From NCBI GenBank assembly GCA_016711925.1, contig JADJSA010000017.1, forward strand, positions 248,001 through 312,000: a stretch of DNA of 64,000 nt. The letters are read 5' to 3'. Below, piece after piece: positions 12,114 to 22,327 of this stretch; the first letter of the stretch is position 1; each line of letters starts with the position of its first letter. The notes beneath the pieces were generated by a model that saw only the letters and a list, made by a program, of their open reading frames with translations, did no database searches and was not told the origin of the DNA. Both the position numbers and the translations under genes were made by a program. This DNA comes from Candidatus Methylophosphatis haderslevensis (GTDB lineage: Bacteria; Pseudomonadota; Gammaproteobacteria; Burkholderiales; Rhodocyclaceae).

Positions 12114-12590
12114 TCAACCCTGATCCTGGATTCTCCAGTTGAAGGTCTTGGTGTTCTTGCCGGCACCCTTTTCGCCCTGGGTCGCATGTTCGACCTTCAG
12201 CGTCCGGAAGGCCAAGGTGATCCGTTCGGTCGGCTGGACCTCGGGGCCGTCGAGGTTGCAATCGACGCTGGTGATTCTCGCGTCGCTCAGCGTAATGGTC
12301 AGGTAGTTCAACTCGGCGCTGCCCGCAGCCTTGAATTGCTTGAGCACCACGGTCGGGATGACCTTGCCGCCTAGGCACAGGCTCATCATCGGCGGTGACG
12401 CCGCATCGACGTAATGCACGAAGGTCAGGTTGCGCACGTCGGCCCCCCCCTTCTGAGACCCCTGGAAGAGTCCGGCATTCCAAGCCATGCCCCAACTCCA
12501 GCCGAGCACGTCGATGTGCCCTTCTCGTCCCTGTTCCTCGGCCTCGCCATCCACGCCAGCGAGTTTGATCGCGCAATCAGACTTTGCCAT
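12114..12590 (-). CDS. hcp: Hcp-family tube protein, second copy
   Basis: A 158-residue Hcp-fold protein with HIDVLGWSWGMAW, RNLTFVHYVDAASP and LNYLTITLSDARITSVD. It matches the Hcp pattern but differs clearly from the neighbour at 12677-13153, so it is not a recent duplicate. Hcp hexamers stack to form the inner tube and also carry small effectors in their lumen. It follows the first hcp by 86 bases holding a strong hairpin. It may be a specialised cargo-carrying Hcp (inference). Confidence 0.9.
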   Translation of the reverse strand: MAKSDCAIKLAGVDGEAEEQGREGHIDVLGWSWGMAWNAGLFQGSQKGGADVRNLTFVHYVDAASPPMMSLCLGGKVIPTVVLKQFKAAGSAELNYLTITLSDARITSVDCNLDGPEVQPTERITLAFRTLKVEHATQGEKGAGKNTKTFNWRIQDQG

Positions 12591-12609
12591 GACTCACCCC
12601 AAGTTGATA

Positions 12610-12633
12610 CGGGCAGGCATTGACGCCTGCCCG
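12610..12633 (-). terminator. Hairpin between the two hcp genes
   Basis: A perfect nine-base stem (CGGGCAGGC / GCCTGCCCG) with a six-base loop, with further GC-rich dyads just beside it. No long T run follows. It more likely stabilises the upstream hcp message or attenuates read-through than fully stops transcription. Confidence 0.55.
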
Positions 12634-12676
12634 CGTGCGGGCCGCCGCCGGCACCCGCATGCCGCCAGCGATCCGC

Positions 12677-13153
12677 TCAGACCTTGACGTTCTTCTTGAG
12701 ATCCCAACCGGCCTTGATCGGACCATCGAGCGAGCCGTCCTCTTTCTGCGGCTTGTATTCGTACTCGATTTTCGAATAGTTGAGCGAGATCGAGTCGGTC
12801 GGCACTTCAGTATGACCGCCGGTCTGGAACGAGCTGACCAGGATGTCGCTGAACTTGATCGTCATGAATTCCTGCTGCTCCTTGCCGGCCTTGCGGCAGA
12901 CCAGGGTCGCATCCTTGATATGCTCGCCGTTTGCGCAAGCCAGCAGCAGCTTCGGCGAGGCCTTGCTCACCGTCATGGTGAACTGGAAGTCCTGCATGCT
13001 GACCTTGCCCGCCCCCATGCCGCCGCCGGTGGCGGCCGTGCCAAGCTGGTGCTCGCCCCAGGTCCAGTTCAGGACATCGATCTCGTTCTTGTGCTTGGCG
13101 TCATGCGACTCGCCTTCGATCCCGTTGATCTTCAGGAAAAAATCTACAGCCAT
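12677..13153 (-). CDS. hcp: Hcp tube protein, first copy
   Basis: A 158-residue Hcp: MAVDFFLKINGIEGES, EIDVLNWTWGEHQ, SMQDFQFTMTVSKASPKLL and FMTIKFSDILVSSFQTGG are standard Hcp signatures. It has GGAG ahead of the ATG at 13153. It lies directly downstream of tssC, as in many T6SS operons, and is the likely main tube subunit. Secreted through the contractile sheath. Confidence 0.95.
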   Translation of the reverse strand: MAVDFFLKINGIEGESHDAKHKNEIDVLNWTWGEHQLGTAATGGGMGAGKVSMQDFQFTMTVSKASPKLLLACANGEHIKDATLVCRKAGKEQQEFMTIKFSDILVSSFQTGGHTEVPTDSISLNYSKIEYEYKPQKEDGSLDGPIKAGWDLKKNVKV

Positions 13154-13226
13154 TTTTGCTCTCCTTGATATTGGTTAAGTAACTACAAACGCATTTCCCG
13201 GTAGGTTCAGGGACGCATCGGCGCCC

Positions 13227-14720
13227 TTACCCGCCGGCTTTCACCGACGGCAGTTTTGAAACCAGTCGCAGCGATACCGTCAAACCCTCAAGCTGGTAAT
13301 GCGGCCTGAGGAAAAACTTCGATGTGTAATAGCCCGGGTTGCCTTCCACTTCCTCGACGACGACCTCGGCGGCCGCCAGCGGACGCTTCGACTTCGTTTC
13401 TTCCGAGGAAATGCTCGGATCACCATCGACATAATTCATGATCCAGTCGTTGAGCCAGCGCTGCATGTCGTCGCGCTCCTTGAACGAACCGATTTTATCG
13501 CGCACGATGCATTTCAGATAGTGCGCGAAGCGGCAGGTCGCGAACAAGTAGGGCAGCCGCGCCGCAAGGTTGGCGTTGGCGCTGGCATCCGGATCGTCGT
13601 ACTCGAACGGCTTTTGCAGCGACTGCGCACCGATGAAGGCAGCGAAGTCGGAGTTCTTCCGGTGCACCAGCGGCATGAAGCCGTTCTTGGCCAGTTCCGC
13701 CTCGCGCCGGTCGGAAATCGCAATCTCCGTCGGGCACTTCATGTCCACGCCGCCGTCATCGGTCGGGAAGGTGTGCGTCGGCAGTCCCTCGACCGCGCCG
13801 CCCGACTCGATGCCGCGAATCCGCGAACACCAGCCGTAGAGCTTGAACGACCGGGTGATGTTGGTCGCCATCGCATAGGCGGCATTGGTCCACGTGTACT
13901 TGCTGTGGTCGGCCGCGCCGGTGTCTTCCTCGAAATCGAACTCCTCGACCGGGCTGGTCTTGGCGCCGTAGGGCAGGCGCGACAGGAACCGCGGCATCGC
14001 CAGACCGATGTAGCGCGAGTCGTCCGATTCGCGCAGCGAACGCCAGGCTGCATATTCGGGCGTGCCGAAAATCTTGGTTAAATCGCGCGGATTGGCCAGT
14101 TCCTGCCAGGTTTCCATCTGCATGACGGTGGGGCTGGCGCCTGCGATGAACGGGCAGTGCGCCGACGCCGAGACCTTGGCCATCTCGCCGAGCAATTCCA
14201 CATCGGGCGGGCTCTGGTCGAAGTAGTAGTCGCCGACCAGCGTGCCGAAGGGCTCGCCGCCGAACTGGCCGTACTCCTCTTCATACACTTTCTTGAACAG
14301 CGGGCTCTGATCCCAGGCGATGCCCTTGTAGCGCTTGAGCGTCTTGCCAAGTTCCAGCTTGGTGATGTTCATGACGCGGATCTTCAGCATCTCGTCGGTT
14401 TCGGTGTTGTTGACGAGATAGTGCAGACCGCGCCAGGCGCCTTCGAGCTTCTGGAAATCCTGGTGATGCATGATCAGGTTGATCTGCTCGGACAGCTTGC
14501 GATCGAGTTCGGCGATGATCGCCTCGATCGACTTGACCACATCGCTGCCGATGACCTTGGTATTGACCAGCGCCTGCTGGGCGAGCGTCTGCACCGCTTG
14601 CTCGACGGCGCTCTTGGCTTCGTCGGTCTTCGGCCTGAATTCCTTTTGCAGCAGCGAACCCAGCTCGTTGCCTTCGAAGGTGACGCCCTGCAACTGCGAA
14701 CTCTGTTGTGCTTCAGCCAT
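13227..14720 (-). CDS. tssC: T6SS sheath large subunit TssC
   Basis: A 497-residue protein with the TssC/VipB pattern: WRGLHYLVNNTETDEMLKIR, then FGTLVGDYYFDQSP, DLTKIFGTPEYAAWRSLRES and a C-terminal RPHYQLEGLTVSLRLVSKLP. It polymerises with TssB into the contractile cytoplasmic sheath around the Hcp tube. Length matches the family. It follows tssB by 32 bases. Confidence 0.97.
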   Translation of the reverse strand: MAEAQQSSQLQGVTFEGNELGSLLQKEFRPKTDEAKSAVEQAVQTLAQQALVNTKVIGSDVVKSIEAIIAELDRKLSEQINLIMHHQDFQKLEGAWRGLHYLVNNTETDEMLKIRVMNITKLELGKTLKRYKGIAWDQSPLFKKVYEEEYGQFGGEPFGTLVGDYYFDQSPPDVELLGEMAKVSASAHCPFIAGASPTVMQMETWQELANPRDLTKIFGTPEYAAWRSLRESDDSRYIGLAMPRFLSRLPYGAKTSPVEEFDFEEDTGAADHSKYTWTNAAYAMATNITRSFKLYGWCSRIRGIESGGAVEGLPTHTFPTDDGGVDMKCPTEIAISDRREAELAKNGFMPLVHRKNSDFAAFIGAQSLQKPFEYDDPDASANANLAARLPYLFATCRFAHYLKCIVRDKIGSFKERDDMQRWLNDWIMNYVDGDPSISSEETKSKRPLAAAEVVVEEVEGNPGYYTSKFFLRPHYQLEGLTVSLRLVSKLPSVKAGG

Positions 14721-14752
14721 TGCTTTCTCCTTGTCCGTTGAGATTCGCAGGC

Positions 14753-15265
14753 CTACGCCGCGCTGCCGCCGTCTTCCGGCTTCTTGACCGCCGCCAGCGA
14801 CTGCAACAGCGCCGGATCCTTGATTACCTTGGCGATGAGTTCCTCGGCACCGGTCTTTCCGTCCATGTAGGTAATCAGGTTGGAGAGCTGCTGGCGCGCT
14901 TCGAGGAGCTTGTTCAGCGCATCGACCTTGCGCGCCACGGCGGCCGGCGTGAAGTCGTCCATGCTGTCGAAGGTGATGTCCACGCTGATGTTGCCTTCGC
15001 CGGTAAGCGTATTGGGCACCTGGTAGGCGACGCGCGGCTTCATTGCCTTCATCCGGCTGTCGAAATTGTCGACGTCGATTTCCAGGAACTTGCGGTCGGC
15101 GACCGGCGGCGGCGCCTCGGTCGGCTTTCCCGACAGGTCGGACAACACACCCATGATGAAGGGAAGCTGGATCTTCTTCTCGGCGCCATACAGCTCGACG
15201 TCATACTCGATCTGGACCCGGGGGGCGCGATTGCGCGCAATGAATTTCTGACTGCTGGTAGCCAC
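14753..15265 (-). CDS. tssB: T6SS sheath small subunit TssB
   Basis: A 170-residue TssB/VipA protein. It begins with SQKFIARNRAPRVQIEYDVE, then LPFIMGVLSDLSG, a conserved sheath motif, and RKVDALNKLLEARQQLSNL. It forms heterodimers with TssC, and its N-terminus is the likely TagJ contact. AGGAGG lies upstream of the ATG. It follows tssA by 83 bases. Confidence 0.97.
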   Translation of the reverse strand: MATSSQKFIARNRAPRVQIEYDVELYGAEKKIQLPFIMGVLSDLSGKPTEAPPPVADRKFLEIDVDNFDSRMKAMKPRVAYQVPNTLTGEGNISVDITFDSMDDFTPAAVARKVDALNKLLEARQQLSNLITYMDGKTGAEELIAKVIKDPALLQSLAAVKKPEDGGSAA

Positions 15266-15348
15266 GACGATCCTCCTTCTCTAGATCACATCTTTCGGTC
15301 GGCGCAGCCGGTGCTGCGATGCGTCATGTTCCGCTCCACGGTTCCCGA

Positions 15349-16348
15349 CTATTCCTCGCGCCCGAGCCCGGCGATCGTCTCGATCTGGCCCATGCTGTCG
15401 GGAACCATGTCCTTGATGATATCGACAAAACTCATGTTCATCAGCCGTTTTGCCCGTTTGAGCAGCAACGGCGCCGGATTGGTCGGTTCGTTGCGCTCGA
15501 AGTACGCCACGATTTTGTCGATCATCGCCAGTGCGTCCTGCCGCGTCCGGATGTCGCCGCTGATGGGCCTCGCTTCGCCAGCCACGGCACCCGTCTCCCC
15601 GCCCTCGCTCTCGGCCGGTGCCGATTGCGCGCGCGGGGCAATTTGCTGCACCGCATACAGCGTCGCGAGCAGCGGCTTGAAATCGGGTGCGCGTTCGGCC
15701 CCGACGCGCTCGGCGATACTGGCGGAGAGCGCTTTTGCCGTCTGGAACGTCTCGTCGATGTGGCCGCCGATCTGGGGTGGTCCGCTGCCACTGCAGCGAG
15801 AATTGCGTCGATCTTCGACTGCGAGACCGGCTCGCTGCCCTCGCGCGGGGCAATTTGCCGAGCGCGATCTCGACATCGCGCACCAGCACCGAACCGTGCT
15901 GACGCGAGTCGACAAGAAACGCCCCCCGCAGATCGCGAACCACGCCCTCGACATCGGCCAGCGGTGCGAGCGCGTTCATCCGCATTGTCGGGTCGTTGGC
16001 TTCGTCCGGATCGAGCCGCGGATGAATTTCGTCCCAGTAGCGTTCGAGCAACTGCTGGATCAACTGCAGCCCCGGCAGCAGACCGGCGTAGCCGTCGGTA
16101 TGCACCCAGGCTCGCACCAGCAGAATCGCCGCGCGCAGATCCTTGGAACGCGCGAGCAACTCGGTGGCCGCAGTGCGCACATCGCCCCACACCGGCTCCT
16201 CGGCCGCGATAACCGTCTCGCCGAACTGCTGTTCCGGCTTGCCGCGGGCCGACTGATCGAGCGCGAGAAACGCAGCGTCATATTCCAGGTCGGGGCCGCA
16301 GGGCGGCTCTTCCGCGGTCGGAACCAGCAGCGACTCGATTTCGATCAC
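15349..16348 (-). CDS. tssA: T6SS assembly protein TssA, two frameshifts
   Basis: An ImpA/TssA protein: IEIESLLVPTAEEPPCGPDL, then WGDVRTAATELLARSKDLR (the ImpA N-terminal domain) and a C-terminal RTRQDALAMIDKIVAYFERN and APLLLKRAKRLMNMSFVDII. The GTG at 16348 is preceded by GGGAG at six bases. The protein runs through three frames. One base is missing at the GGGG of 15847-15850 and another at the GGGG of 15774-15777. Restoring both joins LGKLPPREGSEPVSQSKIDA to ADHPQIGGHIDETF. TssA caps the growing sheath and links it to the baseplate. It is the first gene of the T6SS operon here. Confidence 0.85.
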
Positions 16349-16521
16349 CGCCCGCTCCCGCACAGTTCTTGGTTTTTCATGGCTGCCTTGACCGTTTCAC
16401 GAAAATTCATTTCAGGTGACACGTTGCCGCAGCGGCGCATCGCAGTCAACTTGCCCGACGGACTACGTCGCCCGGCCGAGCGACAAATGTCACGCCGCGA
16501 ACGCCGACGTTCACCCGGCGA

Positions 16522-19500
16522 TCAGAAATCGCTGCAGCCATTGCGCTCGCCCAGATCGACACAGTTGGAAAGATTCGGCCTCTGCCGCACGCGCGACCAC
16601 TCGAGCGACAGGATGTCGACGCCCTGCGACGCCCGGTCTAGCAGTGCCGATCCTGTGGACGCGCACATCGACGGCAGGCCGAGGTTGCGGTCATAGACGA
16701 ACGACGTTTCGGGCGTATTGCGGATGACGCTGGCGATCTGATCCTGACCAACCGATGCGGGCCGATCCGACGGTGCCTGCGGCGGAGTCGGAGTCGGTGT
16801 CGGAGTCGGAGTCGGTGTCGGAGTCGGTGTCGGAGTCGGCGGCGGAGTTGGCGTCGGAGCGGTGGTGTCGGCGTCGGCGGCGGCGGAGGCGGCGTATCGA
16901 CCGGCAGTACTGTCAGCGCGGTCAGATTGCCGGCGGCCTGAGTGAAGGTATAGTTGGCCGCGCTCAGGCCACTGCCGTTGATCGCGTAGGAACCAGGCAG
17001 GCTCGTCGCATCGGTCGGTGACGTGAAGACGGCCGTCCCGCTCGTCGCGCTCGTCAGCGTCTCGCCCAGCACGAAGCCGGTCACGGTGCCAACGAATGGC
17101 GGATTGGCAACCCCCTGGTTGCGCGTAACCGGATTCGCCACGTACACGAGTTGCGCCGGATTGATCGTCAACAGACCGCCGCTCAATTCAAGAAGGTAGC
17201 CTGACGGGGACGGTGCGGTGGGCGGGTTGATCGCATAGGTGCCGACCGGTGAAGTCTGCGTCGCCGCCGTGGAGAATCCACCCGTAAGCGCATCGGCCAG
17301 CGTATCGCCCAACGCAGTCAGCAAACCGGTCGGCGCAGTCGGATTGAGCGGCGGATTTGCCGCGCCGTAGGTACGCACGATGTTGCCCACGCCGGCGACG
17401 AGGGTCGGGCGCTGGACGTAAAGGAAATGATTGGTCGCGGGTATCGCCACACCACTCAATCCGCAGGTGCCGACGTTGCCAAACGCGCAGCCGTACAGGT
17501 TCGGCAGCGGATTGCCCGGCGCGAGACCACCCCGCGTTTCGCCGACCCAGGTATTGGCCCAGACGCGCCAGACTCCACCCGCGCCCGGCGTCAGGGTACC
17601 GGCGCCCGCGTTCACGAACAGGCCGCAGTCGCCAGATCGATGTTCGAGCCGGCGTTCACGGTAGTCACGTCCTGGTTGAGGGTGAGATTGCCGGCAAGCG
17701 TCTGCACCTGGAAGTTGCCGGCAGCGGTCGAATTGGCGGCAACGATCGTCTGTGGCGCGTTGCTTGCCGCGACGAACCCGGATGTCGTCAGCGGACCCAA
17801 CGTAAGCGGGCCGCTATTGACGAAACTGAAACTCGCCGGCGGATCGACGGACAGCGTGCCGACCGCGTTGGCGGCGTTGTTCAGCGTTACGACGGATGTC
17901 GGCGCACCGCGCACCAGCAGACCGGCGGCGGTGATCGGCGCGCTCTGGCTGATCGCCCCGCCGCTCGACAGGGTCAGATTCCTCGGGCCGTTGGACAACG
18001 CGGCATTGATTGCAATGCCGCCCGCCCCCCCGTCGTTTTGCAGCGTCAGCGGATCGGCGAAGGTCGCGGCGGAGGCCACAGTGATCGCCCCGGCGTGGGC
18101 ATCCGATCCGACTACGATCGACGAGAACCCCGGCTGCAATGCCGCCAGATCGGCAGCCGAAAGATCGAAGCCCGTACCGGCGCCGCCGATGGTGATCGGG
18201 GTCGCCACCGAGTCAACCAGGTTGAACAGCGGCGCCGGACCGACACCGCCTGGCCGCAGGTTGAGAACGCCACTGCCCTGCACCGTTCCGGCGAGGTTTA
18301 TCGCATCCCCGGCGCCGTTGTTTGCGGCACGAATGACGATGTTCCCCTGTGTCGCGGCAGAGCCGAGGGTGCTGCCGGCGGTGATGCTCACGCCAGGAGC
18401 CGCCGAGGTCGACTCGCCGCTCAACAAGATGCGGCCCCCAGCGCCGGTCGTCGAAACAGAACTCGGCAAAGGCAGGCCGGCAAAGCTGGTGTCGGTCAAC
18501 AGGACGCCGGCCGTTGTCGTTGCGTTGGCAAATCCGCGAATATCCACTTGCCCGTTGGCGACGGCGACGGTGCTGCTCCCAATCAGGACGCCGGAATTGG
18601 CAGACGACGTTCCACCAAAATCGGTCTCGATGGGTCCAATGCCCCAAAGGCGCACGCCTCCGGTTCCACCAACGATGCTGGATCGGGCAAAAGGTGCCCT
18701 CCCGGGAAGGCTCCGGGTCCGCCGCCACGACGCGCACACCGTTGCCCCCCGGCCCGCCGAGTCCATTGAGTTCGATCAACCCGGTCGACGCCGCCAGAGT
18801 CGATGCCTCGATGCTCACGCCGTTGCCTGACAAGAACTGCAGCTGCGAGCCCTGCCCGCGCATCAAAATGGTACCGCTTGCCCCCGCTGGGCTCTGCCCG
18901 ACCCGCGCATCGACAGTCGCGTTGAGAACCCGGATGCCATCCTGCCCCGACCCTGGCGCGCTGTTGGCTCGGCCGGTCCCCGGCCCGCCCTGACCGTAAA
19001 AGCGGATGTCTCCACCGTTGCTCAGCAGAGACACCGGCGCAAATCCGCCGACACTGATCGCGCCACCGCCCGCGCCGTCCGAGTCGCTGTTCAGATCGAT
19101 GCCGAGTGCGCCGCTGGTCGACGTGATGTTGCCGAGAATCGAAATGTTGTTGTGGGCGTTGAGGGTCAGCGTGGCGTTGGCGCCCGCCGTCTTGGTGATC
19201 GCCGAACCGGCGTTCATCGTCAGGTTGCCTTGCTCAGGCACGAAAGCACTGCCGTTCGTGCTGACCGTTACGCTGGTCCCGGAATTGAGCGCGTTTGAAA
19301 TGTCGGCGTCCTGCACGTTGGCGCCGGGGGCGCCCGCGACAAAATTCGGCAATGTTCCGCCGACGGTTGCGCCGTTGGAAATGGTCACGTTGATCGGGTC
19401 GATGAGCCATGTACCTGGTTGCCCGCCCGGGGCCGACGCATCGACGCGTATGCCGCTAACGTCGAGGGACAAGCCCGAGGTCTCGACCGTCCCTCCCGAC

Positions 19501-22289
19501 GGCGACGCCACGCGCGCTGAAGCTCCCAAAGGCGCACGGTGGAGGCCGCATCGGTGCTGCCGAATGCGAGGGCACGCACTCGGATCGCGCCGCCACTCCC
19601 GGTAGTGGTCGCGTTCGCGGACAAGATCGAATTCGAGGCAACGAACGCCACATTGTCGGCATCCAGAGCAATCAGACCTCCTCCTCCGGAGCCGTTCGCC
19701 GTGATGGATGTCTGGAATACGCCCACGTCGACACCCGAGATCTGTACCGAGCCACCTGTGCCGCCGGTTCGCGAAACGTCGATCGTGGACCCGTTTGTCT
19801 GAACACCAAACGTCCCACCATTGAGGATGACTGATCCGCCGGGCGCGCTCAGGGAGCCAGCCCCCGAAAACCCGATCTGAACGTCCCGGGCATCCAGGGT
19901 CGAAACGACGCCGGCTCCGTTCACCGACACGCCGGCGTTTCCAGCCTGTCCTGAAATGCCGATGGACCTTCCCAGACCTGCCGACACGGACGCCGTATCG
20001 ATCAACACACCATAAGTCGGAATCCGCACGGTATTCGGTGTTGCTGCGCCGGCGATCGCCGCGACTTGGGCCGAGACGTCACCCCCCGTGCCAGTCAGCG
20101 ACACGCCACCGCCCGTTTGAATCGAAGTCGCGCCGATCAAGAGACCGACAGGATCGTCGACCGAGGTTCCATTCACGCCAACCCCGGTGCCGACCAATGT
20201 CACGTTGCCTGCCTGCGACACGATGCTCGAATTGCCGATCGATGATGTGCCGATTCCACCCAACGATCCCAGCCCGTCGACCGAGATCGCCCCCGACCCG
20301 GAGCGGAGCACACTGTTGAATATCAGGACGCCCGGATTTCCGTCCGCGCTCGTGATCGTCCCCGCTCCCGACGCGGCTACCGTGCTGGTGGCCGCCCCTT
20401 GGCCACGCAGGGAAATCGTCCCAGAGCCACCCCCACAGGCGCCCGACGCGCCTCCGACGCATACGTCGATGGTGGCACCGTTCAACGCAATCCCGTTGGG
20501 CACCTGAACGGAGGTCGCAGTGAGTGCACCGAAATCCTGCGTTAGAGAAAAGCCGCGGGCGCGCCCGCCCGCCGGATTGTCGGACCCGAAGAAGCGCACG
20601 TTGCCACCGTTCGTGTAGATCGACGATCCGGTCGACATCGCGATGCCTCCCCCCAGGATCGAGACTGCCGGCGTGATTTGCTGAAAGAGTCCGCGGCTGT
20701 TGAAATCAACGTTCAACGCGCCCGCAGTGGAACGAATCGACGCGTCGCCATTCATCCGAATCGTGCGTTCGGCGGTTAGCGTTAGAGTCGCGTCGCCGCC
20801 GGCAGTCTTGTCGATGACAGTTCCTGCCGCAATCGTGATGTTCCCAAGTTCGCTAACGCCGCCGCATTGCCGGTGGTGATCGATACCGACGTGCCGGCGT
20901 TGAGGGCGGCCTCGATATCCCCGTCGCTGATCGTCGATGGCGACGCACTCGACACGAAATTCGGCGCGCTCCCTGCGTTGGCGCTCGAGCCAGTCCCCCC
21001 GACCTGAATAGTGATATCGATCGGATCGAGCAGCCACTCTCCCGCGACCCCGATCGGCGCGCCCGCGAAAACCCGTGCTCCCGCGGTATCCAGAAACTTC
21101 CCCGACGTCTCGATCAACCCGCCATTTCCGCCAAGAGGGCCGCCACGGGCACTGAACGTGCCGTGTGCACGAGTGACCTGATTGCCCCAGGCGATTACCT
21201 TCCCGCCGTTACCGATGTCGAGTGCATCTGCGCGGAGACTGGCATCGCGCCCGACGAAAGTTGCCTCGGCATTGCGGACTGATGCATTCCGTCCCTGGTA
21301 ATCGCCGCCGACCAGCACCTGTCCGCCACCGGCATAGCCGCTGGCATCGAGCGTCGCGCTGCCGGTTAACCCGACGTGCTGGCCGAGCACCGCGATCTCG
21401 CCACCGGTCGATCCTGGCTGTGTGCCGGTCGCATCGAGAATGCCGGAAACCAGCGTAGTGCCGCCGTCGCCGCCGTCGAGCACGATGCGGCCATTGCGTT
21501 CGACCAATGAGCGGGCGCGAACGCTGCCGGTCTGGTTGATCACGGTCGCGGCGAGTTGGTCGAGCGAGCTGGCGCTCAGCAGCACCTGGCCACCATCGGC
21601 GATGATCGCGCCGCCGTTGGCGACCTCGGCATCGAGCGCGGCCTGGGCAATCGTCAGCTTCGACAAGCCATCGCCGGCCAGATCGAGCGTGATCTGACCG
21701 CCCGAGGCGAGCGCCGTGGTGCCGAGCGTCGCGACGATCGTGCCATCGTTGCGGACGCTGCCGCCGAGCAGCGCCACCGTGCCGTGCTCGGCCGCCGTGA
21801 TGCTGCCTTGATTGACCACCGAGCCGCCGCGGCCGCCGAAGCTGTAGCGTCCGCCGAGAAAATCGGCGTTGCTGATCGACAGCGTCGAGGCGACCAGCGA
21901 GCCGACATCGACGCGCGCGCCGGCCCGAACAGCACGCCATTCGGGTTGACCAGAAAGACCGTGCCGTTGGCGCTGAGTTGCCCGTAGATGCCGCTCGGGC
22001 TGTTGCCCAGCACGCGGTTGAGAATCACGCTGGACGCGCCGGGCTGCTGGATGCGCACCGCCTCATTGCCGCCGATGGAGAAGCCGTTCCAGTTGACGAT
22101 GGCCGAAGACGTGCCCTGCTGGATCACCATGTTGCCGGCACTGGGGCGGCCGACAGATACCTGACCGGCCACCACCTGTTCGCCGGTCGGCAATGCCCAG
22201 GCCGGCGCGCCGGAAGCAAACGCCAGCGCGACCGCCAGACCGACTGCGCTTGGCTTCGGCTGAAATCTCTTGTCGGTTTTCTTGCTCAT
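16522..22289 (-). CDS. Large two-partner-secretion exoprotein (TpsA, filamentous haemagglutinin type), six frame breaks
   Basis: About 1,920 residues when six single-base breaks are repaired (near 21921, 20850, 19528, 18698, 17623 and 16860). Residues 1-33 are a signal peptide ending in APAWA. The TPS domain follows, with VVAGQVSVG, MVIQQGTSSAIVNWNGFSIG and TVFLVNPNGVLFGPGA, which directs export through TpsB. The body is Gly/Ala/Ser/Thr-rich beta-helix containing two copies of a roughly 150-residue block (WLLDPIDITI / WLIDPINVTI). Near the C-terminus are MBG-like repeats (YAINGSGLSAANYTF), a Pro-Thr hinge and a 70-residue tail with conserved-looking cysteines. The stop is TGA at 16522. It lies 38 bases after tpsB in the same operon. 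Likely a surface adhesin or scaffold. Confidence 0.85.
16783..16859 (-). repeat. Hexanucleotide tandem array encoding a Pro-Thr hinge
   Basis: Repeats of a CCGACT/CCGACA hexamer on the minus strand encode a Pro-Thr dipeptide run in the exoprotein, between the MBG-like repeats and the C-terminal tail. Such arrays can change length by slippage. One of the frame breaks (near 16860) is at its upstream edge. Confidence 0.8.
18990..19415 (-). repeat. Internal repeat block 2 of the exoprotein
   Basis: Encodes WLIDPINVTISNG, then DISNALNSGTSVTVST, AGANATLTLNAHNNISILG and SNGGDIRFYG. Each segment aligns in order with block 1 at 20585-21043, showing an internal duplication of roughly 150 residues. Confidence 0.75.
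20585..21043 (-). repeat. Internal repeat block 1 of the exoprotein
   Basis: Encodes WLLDPIDITIQVGG, then DIEAALNAGTSVSITT, AGGDATLTLTAERTIRMNG and TNGGNVRFFG, in the same order as block 2. The two copies have diverged substantially, so the duplication is old. Confidence 0.75.
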
Positions 22290-22327
22290 GATGCCCCCCT
22301 GCTGCGCGCATGTCGCCCGCTGGTCGA

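Noticed and set aside
16783..16859. Regular repeats that might suggest a CRISPR array
   Set aside because: The unit is six bases, has no spacers and is in frame with the exoprotein as a Pro-Thr hinge.
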